Of a stretch of DNA of 64,000 nucleotides, positions 57,105-64,000 are shown one piece after another. Under the pieces are notes generated by a model. That model saw only the letters and a list, made by a program, of their open reading frames with translations, had not been told where the DNA came from and searched no databases. Numbering within the stretch: position 1 is the stretch's first letter; each line of letters starts with the position of its first letter. The position numbers and the translations under genes are program-made. The stretch is from positions 1-64,000 of the forward strand of contig CAVUBM010000059.1 in the NCBI GenBank assembly GCA_963739645.1, given 5' to 3'. Source of the stretch: JASHPR01 sp963739645 (GTDB lineage: Bacteria; Actinomycetota; Actinomycetes; Streptosporangiales; Streptosporangiaceae).

Positions 57105-57712
57105 TGGACGTGGTGCCGGACGCCGAGCGGCTGTTCGGGCTGCGGGCGGCGCCCGTCCGCGACCTCGCCGAGCAGGCCGAGGCGGTGGCCAACGCCTGCC
57201 ACGCCATGGCCATGCGCTTTCACCTGGGTGGCAAGCTGCTGGTGTTTGGCACCGGCGGCGCGAGCACGGACGCGCAGCACGTCGCGGTCGAGTTCGTCCA
57301 CCCGGTGATCGTGGGCAAGCGCGCGCTCCCGGCGATCTCGCTGACCACCGACGTCGCGACCGTGACCGGCGTGGCTGTCCGCGAGGGCATGGCCGGCATC
57401 TTCGCGCACCAGATCCGTTTCCTGGGCGAGCCCGCGGACATCGCGCTCGGCATCTCCGCCGACGGGAACGACCCCAGCGTCATCGCCGGCCTGCAGGCCG
57501 CCCGCGTGCGCGGCATGCTGACCATCGCCCTGGCGGGCGGCGACGGCGGCGCCATCGCGGCCAGCCCGGCCGTCGATCACCTGCTCCTGGGCCGGTCCGC
57601 GGACCCGCGGATCGTCAAGGAGGTACAGGTAACCACGTACCACGTGCTGTGGGAACTCGTGCACGTGTTCTTCGAGCAGCCCGGCCTGCTCGACCCGGGG
57701 GTGGTGGCGTGA
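57104..57712 (+). CDS. SIS-domain protein, phosphoheptose-isomerase-like, copy 1
   Basis: 202 residues. The sugar-phosphate loop reads LLVFGTGGASTDAQHVAVEFVHP, close to GmhA proteins. ALGISADGNDPSVIAGLQAAR follows, where the usual STSGxS loop is changed to SADGND. This weakens the case for isomerase activity. Its start overlaps the YceI stop and its stop overlaps the HypC-like gene. GmhA-like genes are a known part of group 1h hydrogenase loci, with role unknown. Confidence 0.85.
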   Translation: MDVVPDAERLFGLRAAPVRDLAEQAEAVANACHAMAMRFHLGGKLLVFGTGGASTDAQHVAVEFVHPVIVGKRALPAISLTTDVATVTGVAVREGMAGIFAHQIRFLGEPADIALGISADGNDPSVIAGLQAARVRGMLTIALAGGDGGAIAASPAVDHLLLGRSADPRIVKEVQVTTYHVLWELVHVFFEQPGLLDPGVVA

Positions 57713-57933
57713 CCGGTCAGGTGCCCGAGTGCCACGATGACGTCTGCATCACCTGCTCGGACACGGCTGTCGCGGTCAGGATCGTGCGGCTGCTCGATGA
57801 CGACCTCGCCATCGTCGACACCGGCCAGGGCGAGGAGGAAGTCAGCATCGCGCTTGTCACCGCGGGCATCGGGGACGAGATTCTCGTGCACGCCAGGGAA
57901 GCGATCGCGGTCGTGCCGGAGGCGAGCCGATGA
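57709..57933 (+). CDS. HypC/HupF-like small chaperone with N-terminal Cys cluster
   Basis: 74 residues. The C-terminal part (DLAIVDTGQGEEEVSIALVTAGIGDEILVHAREAIAVV) is the HypC beta-barrel. The usual MC(L/I)GIP start is replaced by ECHDDVCITCSDTAVAVRI, so the essential second-residue Cys of HypC is absent and three Cys are clustered instead. The GTG overlaps the upstream SIS stop, and its stop overlaps the next SIS start. A true HypC is encoded at 59178. Confidence 0.85.
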   Translation: MTGQVPECHDDVCITCSDTAVAVRIVRLLDDDLAIVDTGQGEEEVSIALVTAGIGDEILVHAREAIAVVPEASR

Positions 57934-58607
57934 TGCGGCAGAGCGATCCTGGCGCGGGAGCGATGGAGTCGCTTTACCCGTTCCTGTACTCGGGCACCAC
58001 CGATCTGTCCGCCGTCCTGGACGAGGTGCGGCGGTCCACGGTGGCCAAGGCCGAGGAGATCATCGAGTTGCGCCGCGTGGTCGCCGAGCGCGACGGGGAG
58101 CGGCTGACGGCCTGCGCCAGGGACGCCGCCGCCCGGTTCGCCGCGGGCGGGCGCCTGCTGGCCTTCGGCAACGGCGGCAGCGCCACCGACGCCCAGCAGC
58201 TGGCCACCCTGTTCATGAACCCCGGCGGAGACGCCAGCCCGCTGCCCGCCCTCGGCCTGGCCAACGACACCTCCGTGGTCACGGCCCTGTGCAACGACAT
58301 CGGCGTGGAGGTGGTGTTCGCCCGTCAGATCGCTGCCTTCGGGCGGCGCACCGACATCGCGATCGGGTTGTCCACGAGCGGCAACTCCGACAACCTGCTG
58401 CGCGCCTTTGACGAGGCGAGCCGGCGCGGGATGCTCACCATCGGGATCGCCGGGTACGAGGGCGGCAAGATGGCCGAGCTGGACAGCATTGACTACCTGT
58501 TCGTCGCGCCCTCGGCATCGGTGCACCGGATCCAGGAGGCGCAGACCACGGTCTATCAGGTGCTGTGGGAGCTCACTCTCGCCGAGCTAGGGCGGGCGGG
58601 GAGGTGA
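57930..58607 (+). CDS. SIS-domain protein, phosphoheptose-isomerase-like, copy 2
   Basis: 225 residues. LLAFGNGGSATDAQQLATLFMNP is the GmhA-type loop and AIGLSTSGNSDNLLRAFDEA keeps the STSGNS phosphate loop that copy 1 has lost. EAQTTVYQVLWELTLAEL near the end matches the corresponding part of copy 1 (EVQVTTYHVLWELVHVF), so the two are paralogues. It probably binds a phosphosugar or related ligand during maturation, or forms a mixed tetramer with copy 1. Confidence 0.85.
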   Translation: MMRQSDPGAGAMESLYPFLYSGTTDLSAVLDEVRRSTVAKAEEIIELRRVVAERDGERLTACARDAAARFAAGGRLLAFGNGGSATDAQQLATLFMNPGGDASPLPALGLANDTSVVTALCNDIGVEVVFARQIAAFGRRTDIAIGLSTSGNSDNLLRAFDEASRRGMLTIGIAGYEGGKMAELDSIDYLFVAPSASVHRIQEAQTTVYQVLWELTLAELGRAGR

Positions 58608-58612
58608 GCCGC

Positions 58613-59200
58613 ATGCTGATCGCCGGCGTCGGCAACATCTTCCTCGGCGACGACGGTTTCGGGGTCGAGGTCGCCGGCCGCCTGGCCACCGCCGAGCTGC
58701 CCGACTGGGTCCGGGTCGCCGACTACGGGATCAGCGGCATGCACCTGGCCTATGACCTGGCCGAGGGGTACGACACCACGATCCTCATCGACGCCGCGCC
58801 GCGCGGCGACGTGCCCGGCACGGTCTATGTCATTGAACCGGAGATCGGGAAGGCACCCACGAATAGGGGAAACCCGCTACTTGATGCGCACGGCATGCAG
58901 CCCGATGTCGTGTTCGGCATGCTTGACTTGCTCGGCGCCGATGCCGGGCGGGTGCTCGTGGTCGGCTGCGAGCCTGCCAGCGTCGACGAAGGGATCGGGC
59001 TGAGCCCACCGGTCACGGCCGCGGTGGACGAGGCCGTCCGGATCGTTCTCGACCTGGTGCGCGCCGCCGACACCTGCGTCGAATCCGCGGACAGGGACCA
59101 CGCCCAGGACACGCCTGCTCGCGCCACCGCGGGCGAGGCCGTCAGCACGGTCACCGATAAGGAACAGAGGGGGTCCGATGTGCCTTGGCATACCCGGTGA
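58613..59200 (+). CDS. Hydrogenase maturation endopeptidase (HyaD/HybD family)
   Basis: 195 residues. The start MLIAGVGNIFLGDDGFGVEVA has the first nickel-binding acidic residue, and further residues lie in DYGISGMHLAYDL and LIDAAPRGD; a late His lies in DAHGMQPD. It would cut the C-terminal peptide from the large subunit after nickel insertion. The last 45 residues (from CVESADRDHAQD) are a polar extension. The ATG at 58613 follows GGGGAGGTG; GTG 58604 is an alternative overlapping the SIS stop. Confidence 0.92.
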   Translation: MLIAGVGNIFLGDDGFGVEVAGRLATAELPDWVRVADYGISGMHLAYDLAEGYDTTILIDAAPRGDVPGTVYVIEPEIGKAPTNRGNPLLDAHGMQPDVVFGMLDLLGADAGRVLVVGCEPASVDEGIGLSPPVTAAVDEAVRIVLDLVRAADTCVESADRDHAQDTPARATAGEAVSTVTDKEQRGSDVPWHTR

Positions 59201-59450
59201 GGTGATCGAGTTCCTCCCGGATCAGCCCGACCTGGCCCGGGTCAATGTGAGCGGCGTCCGGCGCGTGATCAATGTCGGCCTGCTCTCCGACGATCCGCCC
59301 AAGCCGGGCGAGTGGATTCTGATCCACGTCGGCTTCGCGCTGTCCAAGATCGACGAGGCGGAGGCCGCCGCGGCCTTGGAGTTCCTCGAGGGGATCGGCC
59401 AGGCCTACGAGGACGAACTGGCGGCGCTGGCCGAATCAAGGATCGAGTAA
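59178..59450 (+). CDS. hypC: Hydrogenase chaperone HypC
   Basis: 90 residues. MCLGIPGEVIEF is the family start with the essential Cys at position 2; ARVNVSGVRRVINVGLL and WILIHVGFALSKIDEAEA complete the fold. It carries the Fe(CN)2CO unit from HypD to the large subunit. Its ATG overlaps the endopeptidase end by 23 bp. Confidence 0.96.
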   Translation: MCLGIPGEVIEFLPDQPDLARVNVSGVRRVINVGLLSDDPPKPGEWILIHVGFALSKIDEAEAAAALEFLEGIGQAYEDELAALAESRIE

Positions 59451-59460
59451 GGGGGCGTAG

Positions 59461-60588
59461 ATGCGGTTCGTAGACGAATTCCGTGACGCTGACAAGGCGC
59501 ACGCCCTTTCTGCGAAGATCACGGCGCTGTGCGAGCCCGGCCGTCAGTACAAGCTGATGGAGGTCTGCGGCGGGCACACCCACACGATCTACAAGCACGG
59601 GCTCGAGGACTACCTGCCCGAGCAGATCACCCTGGTGCACGGCCCGGGCTGCCCGGTGTGCGTGATCCCCATGGGAAGGGTCGACGACGCGATGGCGCTC
59701 GCGGCGGAGCCCGACGTCATCATGACCTCGTTCGGCGACATGATGCGGGTACCCGGCAGCAAGGGGTCGTTCTTCGACGCCAAGGCGCAGGGCACCGACA
59801 TCCGCATGGTGTACTCGCCGCTGGACTCGCTGAAGATCGCCAGGAACAACCCGGACAAGCGCGTCGTGTTCATGGCCATCGGGTTCGAGACCACCGCCCC
59901 GTCGACCGCGATGACCGTGCTGCGCGCGGCCGCCGAGGGCCTGGAGAACTTCTCTATCTTCTGCAACCACGTCACGATCATCCCGGCCATCAAGGCCATC
60001 CTGGACTCCCCTGACCTGCGCCTCGACGGCTTCATCGGGCCCGGGCACGTGTCCACGGTGATCGGCTGCCGGCCGTACGAGTTCATCGCGCGCGACTACG
60101 GCAAGCCGGTCGTGGTGGCCGGGTTCGAGCCGCTGGACATTCTGCAGTCGATCTACATGCTGATGCTGCAGCTGTCCGAGGGCCGGTCGGAGGTGGAGAA
60201 CCAGTACTCGCGCGTGGTCCCGTGGGACGGCAACCTGGTCGCGCTCAAGGCCATCGCCGAGACCATGGAGCTGCGCCCGTACTTCGAGTGGCGGGGCCTG
60301 GGCTTCATCTCGCATTCCGCGCTCAGGGTCAGGGAGAAGTACGCCAAGTTCGACGCCGAGCTGCTCTTCTCCGTGCCCGGCGTCCGGGTGGCGGACCCGA
60401 AGGCGTGCCAGTGCGGTGAGGTCCTGAAGGGCGTGCTCAAGCCCTGGGAATGCAAGGTCTTCGGCACCGCGTGCACCCCCGAGACGCCGATCGGCACCTG
60501 CATGGTCTCGCCCGAGGGCGCCTGCGCCGCCTACTACAACTACGGCCGCCTGACCCGGCAACGGGTCAAGGAGGCGACCCGGTCATGA
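59461..60588 (+). CDS. hypD: Hydrogenase maturation protein HypD
   Basis: 375 residues, full family length. Key motifs are LMEVCGGHTHTIYKHGL, LVHGPGCPVCVIP, FGDMMRVPGSKGSF and the C-terminal [4Fe-4S]-type Cys (ACQCGEVLKGVLKPWECKVFGTACTP). HypD binds the iron and its ligands with HypC. The ATG is 10 bp after hypC, with AAGGGGGCGTAG upstream, and its stop overlaps hypE (ATGA). Confidence 0.97.
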   Translation: MRFVDEFRDADKAHALSAKITALCEPGRQYKLMEVCGGHTHTIYKHGLEDYLPEQITLVHGPGCPVCVIPMGRVDDAMALAAEPDVIMTSFGDMMRVPGSKGSFFDAKAQGTDIRMVYSPLDSLKIARNNPDKRVVFMAIGFETTAPSTAMTVLRAAAEGLENFSIFCNHVTIIPAIKAILDSPDLRLDGFIGPGHVSTVIGCRPYEFIARDYGKPVVVAGFEPLDILQSIYMLMLQLSEGRSEVENQYSRVVPWDGNLVALKAIAETMELRPYFEWRGLGFISHSALRVREKYAKFDAELLFSVPGVRVADPKACQCGEVLKGVLKPWECKVFGTACTPETPIGTCMVSPEGACAAYYNYGRLTRQRVKEATRS

Positions 60589-61775
60589 CCGGCGACCAGC
60601 AGAGCGTGGGCTGGGTGGCCGAAGCCCTCCGGGTCCACGAGGAGCAGGCGGCCGAAGAGGAGGCCAGCCCCTCCCACCGGGGTTCGCCCCAGCCGCTGCC
60701 CGGCACGGTGCGCGAGGAACTGGTGCTCGAGCGCATCGACCGGGCCCGCCGCAGCCGCCCGCGGGTCAAGGAAGAGCGGATCACGATGTCCCACGGGGCG
60801 GGCGGCAAGGCCACCCAGACCCTGATCGAAGCGATCTTCCTGGACGAGTTCCGCAACCCGCTGCTCGAGCCCCTTGAGGATGCGGCCCGGCTGCAGGTCG
60901 GCGGGGCACGGCTGGCACTGACCACGGACAGTTACGTCGTGGCCCCGCTGTTCTTTCCCGGCGGTGATATCGGCGACCTGGCCATCAACGGCACGGTCAA
61001 CGACCTGGCCACGTCCGGGGCAGTCCCGCTGTTCCTGTCGGCCGGCTTCATCCTGGAGGAAGGGTTCCCGGTCGCCGACCTGACCCGGATCGTCCGGTCC
61101 ATGCGGGCCGCGGCCGAGGCCGCCGGCGTCAGCGTGGTCACCGGCGACACCAAGGTCGTACAGAAGGGCAAGGCCGACGGCTGCTACATCAACACCGCGG
61201 GCGTCGGCGCGATCGAGCACGACCTGGACCTCGGTGTGGCCAACGCGAGGCCCGGGGACGCGATCATCGTGTCCGGCCCGATCGGCGACCACGGGGTCAC
61301 GATCATGCTGGCCCGCGGCGAGCTGGATATCGAGGCCGACCTGGTCTCCGATACCGCACCGCTCAACGGGCTGGTCGCCAGCCTGCTCGAGGCCACGTCC
61401 GGGGTGCGCGCGCTGCGCGACGCCACCCGCGGTGGCGTGGCCACCATCCTGAACGAGATCGCTAAGTCCGCTGACGTCGGCGTGCAAGTCAGCGAGAACG
61501 AGATTCCGGTCCGTGACGAGGTCCGAGGGGCCGCGGAACTGCTCGGAATCGACCCGATGTACGTGGCCTGCGAGGGCCGTCTCGTCGCCGTCGTCGACAG
61601 CGACGCTGCCGACCATGCGCTCGCGGCGATGCGCGCGCATCCCCTCGGCGAGCAGGCGGCCGTCATCGGCCACGTCACCGCTGACCCACCGGGCATCGTC
61701 CAGCTGAAGACCGCCTTTGGCGGCAGCCGGATCGTTGACCTGCTGGTGGGCGACCCGCTGCCCCGGATCTGCTGA
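60585..61775 (+). CDS. hypE: Hydrogenase maturation protein HypE with N-terminal extension
   Basis: 396 residues. The conserved core starts at ITMSHGAGGKATQTLIEAIF (about residue 66), then LTTDSYVVAPLFFPGGDIG, NGTVNDLATSGA and RDATRGGVATILNEIA. It ends in PRIC, the Cys that carries the thiocarboxamide made with HypF before release as cyanide. The first 60 residues are a charged leader (HEEQAAEEEASPSHRG) not found in most HypE proteins. The ATG overlaps the hypD stop, which supports the long start. Confidence 0.95.
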   Translation: MTGDQQSVGWVAEALRVHEEQAAEEEASPSHRGSPQPLPGTVREELVLERIDRARRSRPRVKEERITMSHGAGGKATQTLIEAIFLDEFRNPLLEPLEDAARLQVGGARLALTTDSYVVAPLFFPGGDIGDLAINGTVNDLATSGAVPLFLSAGFILEEGFPVADLTRIVRSMRAAAEAAGVSVVTGDTKVVQKGKADGCYINTAGVGAIEHDLDLGVANARPGDAIIVSGPIGDHGVTIMLARGELDIEADLVSDTAPLNGLVASLLEATSGVRALRDATRGGVATILNEIAKSADVGVQVSENEIPVRDEVRGAAELLGIDPMYVACEGRLVAVVDSDAADHALAAMRAHPLGEQAAVIGHVTADPPGIVQLKTAFGGSRIVDLLVGDPLPRIC

Positions 61776-61817
61776 CCGGGGCGATCACGCCGCTGCGAGA
61801 CGAAAGCGAGACACACG

Positions 61818-62147
61818 GTGCACGAGCTGGCGATTACCGAGAGTGTCGTGGACGCTGTGACTGAACGTCTGCCCGACACCAAGGTCACCTGCGTACACCT
61901 GGAGATCGGCGCCCTGTCCGGGGTCGTGGCCGACTCGGTCAGGTTCTGCTTCGACCTGGTCACCGAGGGCACGAACCTGGAGGGTGCGCGCCTCGAGATC
62001 ACCGAGACGGCCGGCCAGTGCCACTGCAAGGTGTGTGGCAGCGACTTCGAGCCGGACAGCCCCATCGCTATCTGCCCGTGCGGGAGCATCGAGGTGTCGG
62101 TACTCGCCGGCGAGGAGCTCAAGATCGCGTCGGTTCGGGTGGCCTAG
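61818..62147 (+). CDS. hypA: Hydrogenase nickel chaperone HypA
   Basis: 109 residues starting MHELAITESVVDAV, whose His2 and Glu3 bind nickel. The zinc site is CHCKVCGSDF and AICPCGS. GTG is the start codon at 61818. HypA passes nickel to the large subunit together with HypB, which follows after 1 bp. Confidence 0.95.
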   Translation: MHELAITESVVDAVTERLPDTKVTCVHLEIGALSGVVADSVRFCFDLVTEGTNLEGARLEITETAGQCHCKVCGSDFEPDSPIAICPCGSIEVSVLAGEELKIASVRVA

Positions 62148-62148
62148 C

Positions 62149-63048
62149 GTGTGCGCGACCTGCGGCTGCTCCGACACCGCGGTGATCAGGCTCTATCCCG
62201 CAGCTGAGCCAGAACACGCCGGCAACTCAGATCACCAGCATCGTCACCACCACGGTGCTGACGACCGGGATCATCACGACCACGACCACGACCACGGGCA
62301 CGGGCATCACTCGCACGACGACGACGCCGACGACGTCCATCGCATCCTGGCGGAACCGGGGGCGGGCGACGAGCGGACCGTGCTGCTGCAGCAGAAGGTC
62401 CTGGCCAAGAACGACCGGCTGGCGCAGGAGAACCGGGAATGGCTGCGGGAGCGGGGTGTCCTCGCCGTCAACCTGATGAGCTCGCCCGGCGCGGGAAAGA
62501 CCACACTGCTCGAACGCACCGCGCGGGAGCTGGGCGGCAAGGTGGCCATCTCGGTCATCGAGGGTGACCAGGCCGCGGCGCTGGACGCCCGGCGCATCCG
62601 CTCCGCGGGCTGCAAGGTGGTGCAGATCAACACCGGGGCAGGCTGTCACCTCGACGCCGAGATGGTGGCCGAGGGGCTGCGCCTGCTCGACCCGCCCGGC
62701 GGGTCCCTGGTCGTGATCGAGAACGTCGGCAACCTGGTCTGCCCGGCCCTGTTCGACCTGGGCGAGCAGGCCCGGGTGGTGCTGGCCTCGGTCACCGAGG
62801 GCGACGACAAGCCGGTGAAGTACCCGCATATGTTCCGCCAGGCCGACCTGGTCCTGGTGAGCAAGGACGACCTGCTGCCCTACGTGGACTTCGACACCAG
62901 ACGGCACGCGGCCGACGTCAGGAGGGTCAGCCCGGACGCGCTGATGCTGCAGCTGTCGGCCACCACCGGGTCGGGCATGCAGGAGTGGTACGACTGGCTG
63001 CGCCGCCGGACCCCCGCGCCGCCGCACGAGGAGGACGTCGCCACCTAG
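62149..63048 (+). CDS. hypB: Hydrogenase nickel GTPase HypB with His-rich region
   Basis: 299 residues. The N-terminal high-affinity nickel motif is CATCGCSD. A His/Asp-rich stretch (about residues 25-58, for example HHDHDHDHGHGHHSHDDD) would store nickel. The GTPase domain has Walker A SSPGAGKTTLLE, IEGDQAAALDARRI, GAGCHLDAEMV, IENVGNLVCPALFDLGE and VSKDDLLPY. The start is a GTG at 62149, needed to keep the nickel motif. It stops 4 bp before the stop of the converging hypF. Confidence 0.96.
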   Translation: MCATCGCSDTAVIRLYPAAEPEHAGNSDHQHRHHHGADDRDHHDHDHDHGHGHHSHDDDADDVHRILAEPGAGDERTVLLQQKVLAKNDRLAQENREWLRERGVLAVNLMSSPGAGKTTLLERTARELGGKVAISVIEGDQAAALDARRIRSAGCKVVQINTGAGCHLDAEMVAEGLRLLDPPGGSLVVIENVGNLVCPALFDLGEQARVVLASVTEGDDKPVKYPHMFRQADLVLVSKDDLLPYVDFDTRRHAADVRRVSPDALMLQLSATTGSGMQEWYDWLRRRTPAPPHEEDVAT

Positions 63049-63052
63049 CGGG

Positions 63053-64000
63053 TTAGCGGTCGACGGCGGCCGCTATCACCGCCTGGCCGAGGCTGATCCC
63101 GCCGTCGTTGCACGGCACCCTCGAGTGCACCAGCACCCGGAACCCGTGCTGCTCCAGCTTTCCGACGGCCGCGTGCAGCAGCAGCAGGTTCTGGAACACC
63201 CCGCCGGACAGCGCGACGTCGCTCAGCCCGTGCCGCTCGCGCAGCAGCACGCAGGCCTGCGTGATGAGGCCGGCGACGCCGTTGTGGAAGCGCGCGGCGA
63301 TCACGTTCGTGCTCGTCCCCGCCGCGAGGTCATCGGCCACGGCCCGCACCAGGTCCCGTCCGGCGATGAGCAGCGGCCCGCCAGCCGCGCCTTCCCCCGC
63401 CGCGCCATCCGTCGTGATCGCGGCACGGTAGGCGCCACGCTCGGCGGGGTCCGCCAGCTGCTCGAGCTCCACGGCGGCCTGACCCTCGTAGTTGATCTCG
63501 TCCCGCACGCCGAGGATCGCCGCGACCGCGTCGAAGAGCCGCCCGGCGCTGGAGGTGACCGGGGAGTTGACCCCGCGCCTGGCCATCGTGAGCACCTGGG
63601 ACCAGTGCCGCTGGTTCCGCCTGACCACATCGAGACTGGCGCCCTCCGGGTAGGCGTCGTGGAGGTACGACGCCGCCATCCGCCACGGCTGCCTGATCGC
63701 GGCCGCGCCGCCGGGCATCGGCACCGGCGCCAGGTGGGCGCCGCGCACGAAGCCGGCCAGGTCGGCGATCAGGAACTCACCACCCCAGATGGTGCCGTCG
63801 GTGCCGAACCCGGTCCCGTCGAAGGCCACCCCGATGACCGGACCGTCCTCCCCGTTGTCGGCCAGGCAGGACGCGATGTGGGCGTGATGATGCTGCACGC
63901 CAACCAGCCGGATCTCGCCTGCGGCTGGTCCCGCGATCCCCCTATCCGCGAGGTCCAGGGCGTATTTGGTGGACAGGTACTCGGGATGCAGGTCGTGGGC
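63053..64000 (-). CDS. hypF: Carbamoyltransferase HypF, C-terminal part (cut by window edge)
   Basis: About 315 C-terminal residues are present. The motif VQHHHAHIASCLADNGEDGPVIGVAFDGTGFG is the Kae1-like domain with metal-binding His and ATP loop, and WGGEFL, GVRDEINYEGQAAVELE and LSGGVFQN are typical of HypF. It makes the carbamoyl-adenylate passed to HypE for cyanide synthesis. The N-terminal acylphosphatase and zinc-finger domains lie beyond the edge. It converges on hypB, so it needs its own promoter to the right. Confidence 0.95.
   Translation of the reverse strand, partial: AHDLHPEYLSTKYALDLADRGIAGPAAGEIRLVGVQHHHAHIASCLADNGEDGPVIGVAFDGTGFGTDGTIWGGEFLIADLAGFVRGAHLAPVPMPGGAAAIRQPWRMAASYLHDAYPEGASLDVVRRNQRHWSQVLTMARRGVNSPVTSSAGRLFDAVAAILGVRDEINYEGQAAVELEQLADPAERGAYRAAITTDGAAGEGAAGGPLLIAGRDLVRAVADDLAAGTSTNVIAARFHNGVAGLITQACVLLRERHGLSDVALSGGVFQNLLLLHAAVGKLEQHGFRVLVHSRVPCNDGGISLGQAVIAAAVDR

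Overview
The window is very GC-rich, has strong codon bias and is gene-dense. Its content is that of a mycelial-type actinomycete. The clearest marker is a bldG locus (STAS anti-anti-sigma factor, anti-sigma ATPase-like protein, proton-pumping pyrophosphatase and a divergent DUF1998-type helicase), arranged as in Streptomyces. SigE-family sigma factors, MarP-type protease, a large [NiFe]-hydrogenase group 1h locus and DUF5947/DUF6084-type proteins agree. I cannot place the genus. No rRNA, tRNA, CRISPR array or transposase was seen.

Layout, left to right. 1-3.2 kb: an NmrA-like reductase, and a DHA2-type MFS exporter divergent from a MarR regulator. 3.2-4.7 kb: a SigE-family sigma factor with a membrane-anchored partner. 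4.8-7.1 kb: a cyclodeaminase-like protein and a phytoene-desaturase-type flavoenzyme. 7.2-10.5 kb: a putative cyclic-nucleotide module, in which a metallo-beta-lactamase-fold hydrolase and a cyclic-nucleotide-binding protein face a receiver/class III cyclase fusion. 10.5-23.2 kb: an ABC ATPase, four FtsX-type permease paralogues (one internally deleted), a histidine kinase and two response regulators. 23-31.8 kb: small regulators, an HD hydrolase, an ABC ATPase, a second two-component pair, an SDR, QueA and SerB. 31.8-37.7 kb: the hppA/bldG/helicase locus. 38-44.6 kb: housekeeping genes (HAD phosphatase, holin-family protein, alpha/beta hydrolase, DUF309, MarP-like protease, CoA-pyrophosphatase-type NUDIX, endonuclease III, ComF-like PRTase). 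44.8-47.9 kb: two tandem related polytopic membrane proteins.

48-64 kb is a complete-looking group 1h (actinobacterial, 'Hhy') hydrogenase locus. A leftward operon carries hhyS, hhyL, a NifU/Rieske-like protein, DUF5947, DUF6084, a large protein of unknown function and a 34-residue membrane peptide. A rightward operon carries an HTH regulator, a YceI-like protein, two SIS-domain isomerase-like proteins around a HypC-like protein, an endopeptidase, then hypC-hypD-hypE-hypA-hypB. hypF converges from the right edge and is incomplete. The structural genes encode the enzyme; the hyp genes and the endopeptidase build and insert the NiFe(CN)2CO centre. In known relatives the enzyme oxidises trace or atmospheric H2 during starvation.

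Many conserved genes between 0.4 and 51.2 kb are broken by single-base frame changes (more than 30 by my reading), while 52.3-63 kb is clean. This looks more like uneven sequence quality than mass gene decay, so such genes are reported over their full span with the approximate break positions.
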